Shown piece after piece: positions 46,058 to 57,096 of a DNA stretch of 64,000 nt. The translations under genes and the position numbers were made by a program. The first letter of the stretch is position 1. Each line of letters begins with the position of its first letter. The notes under the pieces were generated by a model. The model was not told where the DNA came from. It ran no database searches and saw nothing but the letters and a program-made list of their open reading frames with translations. Source of the DNA: Phytoseiulus persimilis (Eukaryota; Arthropoda; Arachnida; Mesostigmata; Phytoseiidae); assembly GCA_037576195.1 (NCBI GenBank), contig CM075104.1, positions 19,732,211 to 19,796,210 on the forward strand, read 5' to 3'.

Positions 46058-46243
46058 ATGTCGCTCGCGGACTCGACGGCCACGCCAGCGTTAGATAAGT
46101 GGGATCAGTGGAGAATCGATGCGAGCCGACCGCTCAATCTAATATATTTGGATGAAAAAGAGACCCAGCTGGCGCTCGGCGAAGAAATACTTTTGTGGAA
46201 TAGACCGGTCACTCCGCCTGGTCGGAATCGGTCGCTTCAGTGA
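46058..46243 (+). CDS. 61-codon ORF, uncertain
   Basis: A protein-like start (MSLADSTATPALDKWDQWRI, then DASRPLNLIYLDEKETQLAL) suggests a first exon. No convincing donor is seen before the stop. Family not recognised. Confidence 0.25.
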   Translation: MSLADSTATPALDKWDQWRIDASRPLNLIYLDEKETQLALGEEILLWNRPVTPPGRNRSLQ

Positions 46244-47315
46244 AGGGAGCATTCGGAGCTACGGCTCGAAGGCGATCCGGCCTGGTCCGCGGTTCCACCC
46301 GATAGTTCTTGTGTTGCCTTACCTTGTGCGGCAAGCGAGGCTCATCACCAGTCTATACGAAAACAGAGTGGAGCTGTAACGCGTCGATGATGGAGCTCCG
46401 TGAAGCGACTCCGCACTCGGAGGCTTCAGGAAACCGACAGCAAACAGAGCTCTTCAAGAGATGACCTACGGAATAGGCAGCCGCCATCATAACCAACTTT
46501 CTACAGGGGAAAGAGAGCCAGTCGCTTTCTGCGGAATCCTGGCGATGAGTGATCCTCTCCGTATCCCAGATTCTAGGCGGAGCCGCGTCGAAAAAACGTC
46601 TCATTTCTCGAGCCATCCCAAAACGACCACTGCACTGGATCACAAGATAAACGAGAAGAAACTCGTTGAAGCAGTGATAATCAAGCGAATCCATTGAATC
46701 TCACATTTGTCGCGGAGGCGAAACTACTCTTTGAAGTGGACGAGCTGGGAAGCGCTCCGTAGAAACAATTCCACTCATGAAAAGAAGGTTGAGAGAGCAG
46801 CCTTCTAGAGTTCAGCAAGATGTCTTCGTCGTGGCGTCGCTTTGGGCAGAACCGAGTTAAAAACGGGGCTGTTTCATTTTTGTCTAGTCCGTAGCTCCCA
46901 CTCGAAGTCGTAATGATCGTCTGAAGCAGCTCCGACGCGGACATCGAGCGCCCGAGGACTTTTTTATTGGAAGATCACAAATCATCTTACACCACTGGCT
47001 CTCGTGAAGCCCTCGAGCACTGCGAAGTCACGGGTCGGGAATGTGACGGAGCTGGATACGGCAGTCCACTGTCGGAAGTCATTGGATTCCCAACGCAGGA
47101 ATCCCCAGTTCGTAAATTTTCGATTCCACTCTCTCCTCAAGCCAGGGAGCCCAAATGTCTGTTGATTCGTTTGATCTTCGTCATGGTACCGTCTCGCTTC
47201 GAGTTATTTTCTCGAGTAGGGTTGCTACCTATCTCAGCTTCGAAGCTCCGAGGCTGAGTCAGTGTTTCTCAGCCAGCTCGATGGACTGAACATAGCCTAG
47301 AGTACTAAGAGCATC

Positions 47316-47903
47316 ATGAAGGTTATCACCGACAATCTGGCTCCATCGATTGACGAGTTCAGTGACAAGCTCTCAGACTCGCTTCACCTGCTCTCCTGGC
47401 GATTGTACGAGACTGCCATCCTTGGTTTATTCCACAGAGGTCAAAATTCGATGAAAGCGGCGGATCCCTTCGATAGTGAGTGGTAGCGTTTTGGTCCTGC
47501 TCGTAGCATGAAGCGAGATATGTCGGTGGTGATTATCCCTCTGATCTTCGTGTGCCTTGCTTAGTTTTTGGCAGCCCCTAGAGAACGACGCGTGGTCGAA
47601 AGACAGATTCGATGGATAGCCCTCTGGCGTTTGGATTTCATATACAATGAAGGTGCTTGGAACCCCGGTAGAGCCATACACCGCACATCTTCAGGATGCG
47701 CATCTCCTGAGAAGAAAAAATTGTGCATAGGTTGCGGGCGGATCAGTTCCCCAATCGAAATCATCTATTCGGCCAGTCAATTTTCCGACTCCGAGAGAGG
47801 AGGCTCCGATGTACAAGCCTGGTATTCTTCGAGCAGGAATGGGATCAGCAGTTTTGGAGTTTCAGCCTCAGAGTGGATTTCGACGGCGATGGAATACGAA
47901 TAA
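47316..47903 (+). CDS. Two-exon gene, 162 residues, function unknown
   Basis: Exon 1 (47316-47475) encodes MKVITDNLAPSIDEFSDKLS and onward and ends at the donor GATA/GTGAGT in phase 1. A 99-bp intron follows. Exon 2 (47575-47903) starts after a strong acceptor (GCTTAGTTTTTGGCAG) with the two bases needed for the phase and runs to TAA. The sum is 489 nt, open throughout. Exon 1 is helical and acidic. Exon 2 has a basic helical start (RRVVERQIRWIALWRLDFIY), a CIGC motif and a Ser-rich end. There is no signal peptide and no known domain. No clear poly(A) signal follows. Support comes from splicing and phase only; an upstream non-coding or coding exon is possible. Confidence 0.4.
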
Positions 47904-50900
47904 GTTGTCGGTTCGTGCGACGGCAGTCCCCTCGTGCGCTTTCCCCATAGAATCAGTCCATCGTTCAACGAATGCGTATCAGGAACGAACAAATCAGAAT
48001 ATCATTTCTCATCTTCTTCAAATCCAGGATTGGTTTAAAATACCAAGCGGACACCGTGTCTGGCGTAGGGAGGAGCCCAGACTTTTGCTTCAGTGCAGAG
48101 AATCTCTTCTCATTGACCTGGTATCCAAATGTCTCTACGAGTCCACGGATTCGATGGTGGGCAAACTCGCAGTCAGTCAGCCAGCCGAGATTCTCGACCG
48201 CATCGCAAGCCTCTACTTCGAGTTTGCTCAAATTCAACTCAATGTTTGCGAAAGTCTCCCCGCTTCTTTATGTTCCCGCTTCAAGAGAAGGAGGCGCTGC
48301 GATTCGGAATGAACAATAGGGAAGAAAAATGCTGTTTCCCGGGGTCGCAAGAGACACTGCCGCAGTACGTCCTCATCGCTTCCCAAAAGAATGGGAGTTA
48401 CAAACTACAACCTCATCAAGCCTCCGCATAAAAAATGCACAACGACTTGCAATCCACTGCGAGCACTCGAGGCGTTTTTTCTAGCAAATGCTCCTCCGAA
48501 CCAGAGTCAGATTCAGCTTGAGAGACGATCAACTGCACGTTATACCCATCGAGGGGCGTAGAAGCATCGAATCCGATGGATATTCAGCGATGAGGATAGA
48601 TCGCTCAGTGTTCCCCCGCGGTAGCATGATTTCGTTTTGACGCGTCTCCGCAGCGATGAAGTCGGGTGATGAATTCTGTGGATCGCTCCTCTCGGTGAAC
48701 TCTGCTTTCAGGCGTAAGTTTTTTTGCGACTGCTTGACTCAGCAGTCTGCATCAGCCAGTTTCTTGGCGTGCGATGCACTCTCACGACCTGTTTGAGATA
48801 GCTTCCCTCAGCTTATTAAAGGTCTCGAACGAGAACTCACTTGAGCCCTCCAGTGCTATTTGGGCTGTTGGAAGGATGCGGCTCAACGCTCCCGGTCCTG
48901 AGGGCAAAAATACTCCGAACGGTTTCTTGCCCGATAAGGAGGACAGCCGAACGGCAGTCAATGTTGCGATCCCTCCCTCTGGATGGGCGTCGGCCCAGAC
49001 CGTCTTCGTTATGCTAAGGAGCGCAAATGAAGCTTCTTGACCCTGTTCCTGTTACTGCCGTGACCTCAGATATCACCTGAGTCGATATGTGACAAGGCTT
49101 CCGCCGACTGAGATCCATCCGTTCAGGCGCAAACAACCTTACTTATACAGGGATCCCTTCCTGTGGCCGTCGTTCTCATGAATCGCTACTAAACCCACGA
49201 CTAGGTCCGGGCTATTTTAGCCCGTTAATTAGGGTTTTCCTCGAAACCAAGTCGTGGAGGCCATGCATACTGAGCACTTACTTACTCGCCTCGTTACTCC
49301 GCACCTCGTTTCCGATGCGCGAATCTTGGTTTTGTTGCGGATTTTCGCAGCTTTGCTTTGCGATCGCGGACCTCACGGAGACCTGCGAAGAAGTTTCTTG
49401 GAGCCAGCGCACTCCTCTTTTCTGGGGGCTTCTCTGGTCCGCACTCAGCGTTTGCCGGTCGGAAACTCCGCCCGTCACCGCCCGAACGAGAAAATGCACA
49501 GGATACTGAAATAAAAATCATCATTGACAAGTGGTTCTCAGTCTCGGACGAATAGTTTTGTCCATCCACTGCTGCTGCCAACCTGCTATTGGATCGAGAA
49601 GCCGAAACAACGTAAATCTGAAATATGTTTCGAAATAATGTTCCTGGACGTACGCGGAAAAACGTGTGCATTGCATGTACGCTCCACATTATGTAAAGGA
49701 CCTGAAGGATGGGGCTCCACTCCCACACCTCACAATTGGATCCATTTTCCAGTTTCGCAATCTCCACATCTTTCTGTCGATTCTCGAGACCTAGGTGCTG
49801 CCTGTGAGACCTTTTTTGAGTGAGAGCTCGTCGTTAATCAGAGGAAAATTCATCGCGTATCGATTTTGTTCGCATGTGAAGCGCGACAATCGTCTCTGAG
49901 CCAGAATCCTGATGTCGGAGTTTCCCTGGCTGTTACGGAGACACGCGGTGGAACTTGCTTTCACGTCAGCGGAAGTGTCAGTTTCTGACCTCCGTCTGTC
50001 CTGAAAACGCACCTTAGGTAGTTACGAGAGAACTTCAAACGCAAGAAACTCCCGTCGGCTCCCGAGGCGTGTTTCGCAAGTGAGTCGGAATGTGAGTGAT
50101 TTCAGAAGCAAGAGGAGGACAATTTGAGATCAACCGCTCCCATTTGTGAGCGCTCTCGTCGCAGTGGCATCGCGATCGAAGCCGGCCGGTGACGCCCGTA
50201 AGAAAACTCAATGAAAATTCATCTGACTCCACTTCCTCTCACATGCCAGGTTGTTCATGCAAGAGGTGTGGAAATGGGAGTTAAGGACTTATGATTGAGT
50301 CGCTTTCGTTGCGGGAACTTCCGACCTTGGATCCCGAAGTTGTTTCCTGCCTCCCAGGGCGCATTTTCTTATATCCCTGTCTCTCGTAAACATATTTGGT
50401 GCGGCTCAGCCTTTGGCGGCGATCTGGTTACCCAGATTGTGAACAGAACATCCGGCGACTCGCCCCTCGGGGGAATTGAGTATGAGAGATTTTATTGGCA
50501 GTCGATTAGTTCACTCACTTGCTGTTTGTGTGCAGAGAACAGTCGTGTACTTATTAGCTAACATCTCACGGTTGCGGCACAGCAGTGAACTGTTTATCGT
50601 CATTGTGTATGGGCGCTGGCTCGTTTGTTTCTCCTTCTGTTTGTTCGCTTCGCTCACAGAGCAGGCTGCTGCATTTCTTGTAGATCTGCCTGTTTGCCCG
50701 ACTCAGCTTGCTACGCCAGCGGCTGCGAATCCAATACAATCTCTTGATTAGGAGAAACATGTATTTGACGCTGAGAGACGAACAAAATCCGTCACGGACT
50801 CCGTTTCTATTTGCCTGCATTTTCCCCCTCAAAATCGACTGCGATACGTAGTTTATACAAACGAGCGCGCCATCTTCTGACCAGTTCGTGCACGCCGTCA

Positions 50901-51218
50901 ATCAGGGACGCAACCAGGATTTTTTTGAGAGACCGAGATCGTCTCGTCACTTTTTCGAGGCGGGGAAGGATGGCCGATGACGATGAGGGGGAAAAATTGC
51001 CGCCTGCCTCCCAAAGACGTGCGCAAGTGGTTCAAACGTGTCGAAAAGGCTGATTAGAACAGTTTCTCGTCTCCGAACCGATTGAAGCAGTCGGCGAACG
51101 TTCCTGACAATCATTTGTTCAAATTTGTTGTTCTGTTGCCGAGTGGTCTTCTTTTTTCTTGCGGCGATAGTGACCGCCTACGCAGTTCGTGGCGTTGAAG
51201 AGGCTCGTTTGATCGCGC
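47904..51218. other. No supported gene; one structured element
   Basis: At 47965-48312 opposing ORFs both look protein-like (+ ILDRIASLYFEFAQIQLNV; - KLEVEACDAVENLGWLTDCE), so strand cannot be decided. A potential three-way junction lies at 49195-49257. A short ORF at 50970-51050 begins MADDDEGEKLPPASQRRAQV and resembles an N-terminal coding exon, but no matching acceptor in phase was found. Confidence 0.35.
49195..49257 (+). other. Potential three-way-junction RNA fold
   Basis: Closing stem CCACGACT (49195-49202) pairs with AGTCGTGG (49250-49257). Inside are hairpin CGGGCTA/TAGCCCG (49208-49214 with 49218-49224) and hairpin GGTTT/AAACC (49233-49237 with 49244-49248). All pairs are perfect. 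It lacks the CUGAUGA core of a hammerhead ribozyme and is not a tRNA. Confidence 0.4.
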
Positions 51219-51480
51219 GTGCACGACTATACACACGACTTGAACAGCCACGACTTGGACGACGTCGGAAACATTGAAAACCTCGACGAGGAGGAAGAGG
51301 GAGTGCGGTGGTCGCCGGGCCGCAGCAGCAATTCGCCACGCTTTAATCAAACGACCAATCAGCGCTTGCTGCGTCGCTCGAGAGATCCAGAAACAACCGG
51401 AAGTCGTTCTGCTCCGCACCGGAAGTCTAAACCGATGCAGAGACCGCTGACGACGACGAACGCCGTACTCGACTGGCTGT
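51219..51480 (+). CDS. Possible coding exon, unrecognised
   Basis: The frame has strongly protein-like content: acidic (SHDLDDVGNIENLDEEEEGV) then basic and Ser/Thr-rich (SRDPETTGSRSAPHRKSKPM). It ends at a plausible donor (CTGGCT/GTGAGC). There is no ATG at the start and an in-frame TGA lies just upstream, so its 5' border is unresolved. A later open frame after a good acceptor (GTTTGTGCCCGCAG, about 52451-52692, Ser/Thr-rich) might belong to the same gene. Confidence 0.25.
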
Positions 51481-54400
51481 GAGCTCACTTGACGGTCGTT
51501 CACATCAGCGCAGGTTAAATGCGAGGGCAAAGCATCGGCTAGGAGGATACCCTAGGAGTGGAGCAGCTTTCGACAAGTGCCGCGTTCCTCTTGGATGACC
51601 TGTTCGAACTCTTTCGGAGCTGTAACAATTCTCGCTGAGTATCCTGAGAGTGGGGTCAACTGAGAACTCATGGGATTTGAAATCGGGTATTTCCCCATTC
51701 GTCGGACCGGAGCCTTCGATCGTTCGGAGGGGTTACAGCTCCTTCGGTCAGACCGTAATGAATACGAGCCTCGTCGAGCTAAGCACACTGATGCGATTTC
51801 GATGGACTAAGCTAATTGTTTTCCTTCCGGTTTGGTGCTCACAACTGGACTGCGACTGTCACGAAGGCGTCGCCATCACCTTTGTCACTCGTAGCGTTCG
51901 CGAAGCCGCTCGACGTAGTTGTTGGCTGCCGACAATCAAGCAAGGGCGGCCGAGGGCTCCTGATTGTTTACGGGCCGATTTCAGCGAGTTTCCATAAACC
52001 TGATCACGTTAATCGTGTTTGCGGGACCTTTGCTGACTCATCGCTTGGTCTTCACTTGCGGCACTGGCTGCGGAGAACAGACCTCAGCCGTTGGTCAGGT
52101 CGGCTCCACTTGCAGGCGCCTCCTTCCGGTGGTGTCGACACCAGCAACTTCGATCCGTATTGGTACGCAGGCTGCCGTTTGCTATTGTGTTGTTCTTCTT
52201 TCTCAAATAATTTTCTACCAAATTCTCACCTCTGAACATTTCAGCAGGTAGTTCCGCATTTGTCGATCGACCCATCGATCGATCGAAGCCCCCACCGAGA
52301 AAAGTCTCATCAGCTCCCACAGAACGTTTCCACTCTCGATCACGCACTTGCTTGCTCGCTTGCCAGATTCCGCTGCCGCTGTGACAACGGATAACACTGT
52401 GTGTGTTTGTTTGTGTGCGCCCCAATTATTTTCGGCGTTTGTGCCCGCAGAATTCAGAGGTGAGGTTCATGTTCTCCTTCCGATGTTTGCTTCCCGAATT
52501 CGCAGTCTTCTCTTCCTCTGGTCGCGACAGTTTGATGCTCAAGACAGAACTGTTCATGCGGCAACGGCCCAGGAGAGCTCAGAGTCATTCACATCGAGTC
52601 TCCCAGTTCAGCCGAGTCGGACGACCAATACACCCCGTTCCACAAAGCTATTCTCGGAGCGACATTCCGAGCATATTTCAAAAATGTTCACTTGACCCTG
52701 CGCTGGTCCGACCGTTTTCTGTGAGCCGAGACCAATTTTGGCGATGCGAAGCCGATTTTCGAGAACACGGCCCTCATCAAAATGGAAGACCACCCGACAA
52801 AGTGAGAGTTTGATCAGCTTCCGAGAGTAAACCTTATCTTATAGTTGGATCCTTACCCATCTGGGATCGAGTCTCCTGACTTCGATCACAGCCGAAGGGA
52901 GACCGTTACACAACGGGGTTCCACAACGCGCGTTCTCCAGTAGCAAGTTTCGGAAAATATGGAACGAAGAATTGTGATCGTCAAGGCGACTTCAGGAGAA
53001 TCAGAGCGGTAACTTGGACGGGAGTTCAAATGATTTTCGCCACTGGAGACTCCTCCAATGGGCGGAAACTCATTGAAACTCAGGGATACGATTCGGTGTC
53101 CTTCTGGTCTAACTCCTTTTGTCCATCAGCGATCGGACCTCTGTTCAACCTCATTCCGGGTCGACCTCGCGAACTCTCTGAAAGTCCCTCGTTCTGGAGC
53201 GAATGCGATTCAAAATGACCCACGTTATCCTTTACGGCGACCACACCGATAGTGGGTAGAACTTGGAGAGAACCGAGCGAGCGTCTTCGGTTAAAGTTTC
53301 GTTTCGGACGACATGGCAGCGACGATTGGATGAAAGAGGAGTCCGTCGATTCCAAAGACTGAGAAGTTGCTTCTTGGCGGTGGCTGTATTGCGGCAGGAT
53401 ATTGAGGCAGGAGAGATTCGAGGAGTCCCAGCGGAGGCTGAGTATGAATTGGAGAAGTGTCCTGTGCTTCCTCTTCATTCAATACCAGTTGGGTGTCTGT
53501 GGCGTTTCTATGTCAAACACACCACTGGTGTGGAAGAAGATAAGAACTATCAACGCTTGTTACGGTGCGCCTCAATCCGACAGCAGCGGTTGCGAAGCCG
53601 GATCTTCAGCTGGCACATCAAACTTCAGCGACAATCAGCTAAGATTAAACTTGAGAACCAGCCAGTGAATGAGGAACAGACGTCTCACGGCGCCCGAGAA
53701 TGATTTCCCTCTCGCTGGACTCGAAGGCCGCGGGACGACCCTAGCCGATACATTTTCGTGTCTCCATATTTCCCCTTCTGGTGATTTCTTCTTGAAGAAT
53801 GGGATTCTTATTCACTATCGATAGCCGGAAGGAGCGTTTTTCGGTCTATCAGTCGCGTCGATCGGTAGAAAATTGCGTAGAGCAGCTTGAAAATTACGGT
53901 TTTTCCCGAGTCGTTTCTCTCAACCAACCGGAAAATGTCAGGAGTCAACCGAACGAGCTCGAATGATTGAACATAGCTCCAGCGAACTTTTCACTGTTGG
54001 AATGGTTTCCGACTTCGGCATTCTTGAGAAGATACGGGGGAAAGCGCATCTGGGACGAGGTTTTGTGGAGGAATCCGCGAATCTCAATGATCGATTCGAT
54101 CGCTAGTCTTCTCCCGAGTTTTTTTTGCGAGGCTCGCTCGGCTTAACGCCCGATGAAAGGGATCCTTCCCAACATCGAATCATGCCCGCCGCTGTGGACT
54201 CGATCGGTTGACTTTCGACTTTTCCCGGCTAGTTGAACGGAATGATGCAAAAAAGATGGTCCTCCCTGAATCGCCCTACGGAGGCAATTCTCTACCAATC
54301 AGCGAATAAATAACCGAGAAACGAGCTATTCTTCCAGCTATCGATTCCAAAAAATAATCCCGAAGCCGATCATTCTCCACGAAGCAATGAGCGAGAGAGA

Positions 54401-56781
54401 ATGGGTCGAAAAATCGAGATGAAAAATAAGGGGCACAGGCCGTTGACTCCATTATTTTGAGGAGCACTGCACCCGGGAAACCCTATTCCGGGCCACCTGC
54501 AAGTCGAACTGCGGGGTCCCGATTCGTCACACTGGTGATGACTGGGCATTTCATTCACGAGTTCTCAGCTCCGATGGGGAATTGGACGAATCGAGGTTTA
54601 TCGACCGCCTCCGACTGCAAGGGTTTAATCCCAGACACCATCGAGAGACCCAACAACAACGCGGCCGTACGAGTCATGAGCTTCGGAACATAACGTTCCT
54701 TCAGGACAAGATATCCGCAACATGGGATGCAGCCTGGGGCTGGAGCGATCCAACGCCGTGTTCACATTGGAGAACTGTTTGTGGCGCTCGATCCAACTCC
54801 ATAGTATCGCAAACATTCTTCAGAGAGGCTGTGGAGAAGTGCACGTTCTCGCGGGGCGAAGAGCTTTCGGCATACACACGACAGGTCGAACTTCCGCCTG
54901 TGATACCTCATGCGATCGCAAGGGAACCACAAAGAACTTTGAAGCAGGCGCGGAGCGTGGCTCTGAGAGGGACAAACTTTTGAAGATCCGGTAGAAGCGA
55001 CGAATGGTTCTCCAGTTCAAGTTTTCTGCCGATTTCGAGTTTGGAGCTCGAGATGATATTTCTAAATTCGGAAGCTTGGGCGATGGAGCAGTACGTGGGC
55101 GTCGCGTGACGGGTATTCATCTTGGCCCGCATCGCGGATCTTCTCTCTCGGAAAGAAATCCGAAAACACGACAAGAACCCCCAGAGGAAATAAAGAAGAC
55201 AGTTAGCAGATATAGAGCTTCGCACAGCAGCGGCTGCGAGGAGCACAACGCTGTTCATGTTTCGTCGCGCCAAAAGTGAGCCGCATATTATTTCAGGCCA
55301 CACCCCACGATTTGCATGAGAGTATGTCGGCAGTTGTGGCTCGAGCCGGATCTCAACCGGAACGGACTCGGCTTTGAAACATCGCAGCTCGACGCTCCGA
55401 ACCGGAAGAAACACTTCGTTCCCACTAAATGTGGTGTTTCATCCTTCGGAAGTCTATCGCGGCCTTGCGAGCTCATTCCCTACGTCCCCGCTCAGACCAC
55501 CTAGACAGCCATATTGATGTCGCCGTGCACGTCTCGAGTTCTCGCGATCCAACGGGAATCCTAGCGTTTGGCGGACTCAATGTCCGTATCGCCAGCGACC
55601 TTAGCTGAGGAATCGCTCACCACAAGCCATGTGTCACGTGCATAATAAACCACGTGCATATCACATGGAGGTCGAGAGCTCCACGTCGCTGAGGAACGAT
55701 TATTGTTTAATTGTCTGAGGAACGATGCCTCGTCCCAAACTTGCGCCAACCATCCATCAATTCGAGTCACTTCACTCGAGGCCAAACTCTCGGGGGGAAT
55801 TCCCATTTGCGAGAGGATTCCGGCAAAACCACTCCTGACTCCTGGAGGATCTAGATCGCATGAAACCCTTCCCCATTTACACCCCTATGGCAGACGCATG
55901 CAGCTTCACAGGAAAGAACGGTCCGCTCAAGTGAGCCCTGCGTCTTTGAGTCAAAACCCGGTCTTTCTCTCTGAAGGTTGAGAGGGCGTGTTTGCTTCGG
56001 TTCCCTCCTTGCGGACGGGTCGATCTAACTGGATTCATTCGAATCTAGAAGCAGAACGCTGTCCTCTTTTGCTTCGTGCTTCCGAGACCGTAACGCTCTG
56101 AGCAACAACTTTGGCGGAGTCAGCCCCTCATTGCATTGGTGACTCATACGGCCATCGGCGACGTGATCTAGATCTTTCTCTAAAACTGGCGAGTAGAGCT
56201 CACTCTCCACGGAACAGCAGGTCTCCCCGGGTCCAAAAGCTTCTACACGATGCTTTGAGCTCATGGGGTATACGCGGGATGAACCCTCCACGGGAAGCCG
56301 ACTCTCCCATTGGGAGTAGCCGATCACGGTCAGGCTCGTAACCCAAAACCGTGTTGGGGAACCACTGCGCGTCGCCGCGACTGGGGAGCATCGCAATATC
56401 TTTGAATACGTACTGAAACTTTCGAGCTACTGAAATTTATATGCAAAGCAGTGTCAAGTCCCTCAGAAAGCCCAATCTTGGCTCGGCCAAAACGGCTCCT
56501 GGAGAACCAGCATGGGCAACTATCGTTCGAATGAGAAAAAATCGTGTCTTTGAGCGCAGGTGCAGCGAACACGCGTAATCAATTCAGGGCCTACATTGGG
56601 TGCGCGGCCTTAACGCACAAACGTCGTCTGGCTGACTAACCGGCTGGCAGCCGCTTCTATCCGCTTGTCGATCCGTTCCGTCGCTTTGTCTGAGTTCTCT
56701 GTCTGGCTTGTCCCTAATCGACGCGTCACGTCCCCAGGTTCACTCCCTGTCCATCTCCTTGCCGAAGCAGCAGTAGTCGTC
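51481..56781. other. No supported gene
   Basis: ORFs up to about 168 codons on both strands (for example + 53263-53703, + 54582-54983, - 54908-55414). A frame from 53443 starts with a signal-peptide-like segment (MNWRSVLCFLFIQYQLGVCG) but two other frames are equally open there. No splice, poly(A) or motif support. Confidence 0.35.
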
Positions 56782-56968
56782 ATGAGAAAGTCTCCCCGTC
56801 ACCGCTATATCGAGATAGGTAAGAAGGGCCAGCGACATATGATGCTGGTCATGGAGGACGTTCCAAGAAGAGTGAAGATCAAGAAGAGACCATCGAATCA
56901 GTGGAAAGACAATCCGACCATCGTCGTAGAGGAGAGCTCCGACCAGGATGAGCAAGGAGGCTCAAAAC
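56782..56968 (+). CDS. Probable upstream coding exon near the TPPP-type gene
   Basis: ATG at 56782 opens 62 codons with a basic half (RKSPRHRYIEIGKKGQRHMM; VPRRVKIKKRP) and an acidic end (VVEESSDQDEQGG). It ends at a good donor (AAAAC/GTGAGT) in phase 1. The next exon in phase would have to start at a weak acceptor (ACAACTCAG/TA, 57080), giving an in-frame run into the 57097 exon. That join is possible but unproven; the exon could belong to a separate transcript. Confidence 0.4.
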
Positions 56969-57096
56969 GTGAGTAGCTGTGCGACTATGCATCCGTATCG
57001 AGACACGTGCATCGGCAGCCTCGTCTCTTCGCCGATCTCTCCACCACCAGCGGTGCAAAGCGTTCGAGACACAACTCAGTAGCTGCTGCCGCCAGC

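Noticed and set aside
48774-49040. Retroelement RNase H-like reading on either strand
   Set aside because: Both strands are open and superficially protein-like, but no catalytic motif could be placed.
49195-49257. Hammerhead ribozyme
   Set aside because: GAAAC and a GTC are present, but the essential CUGAUGA core is absent, so only an unspecified junction fold is reported.
50970-51480. Joining MADDDEGEKLPPASQ (50970) to the acidic exon at 51219
   Set aside because: No donor-acceptor pair gives a consistent phase, and an in-frame stop lies just upstream of the second segment.
53443-53667. Small secreted peptide (MNWRSVLCFLFIQYQLGVCG start)
   Set aside because: A signal-like start exists, but three frames are open over the same bases and there is no splice or poly(A) evidence to choose one.
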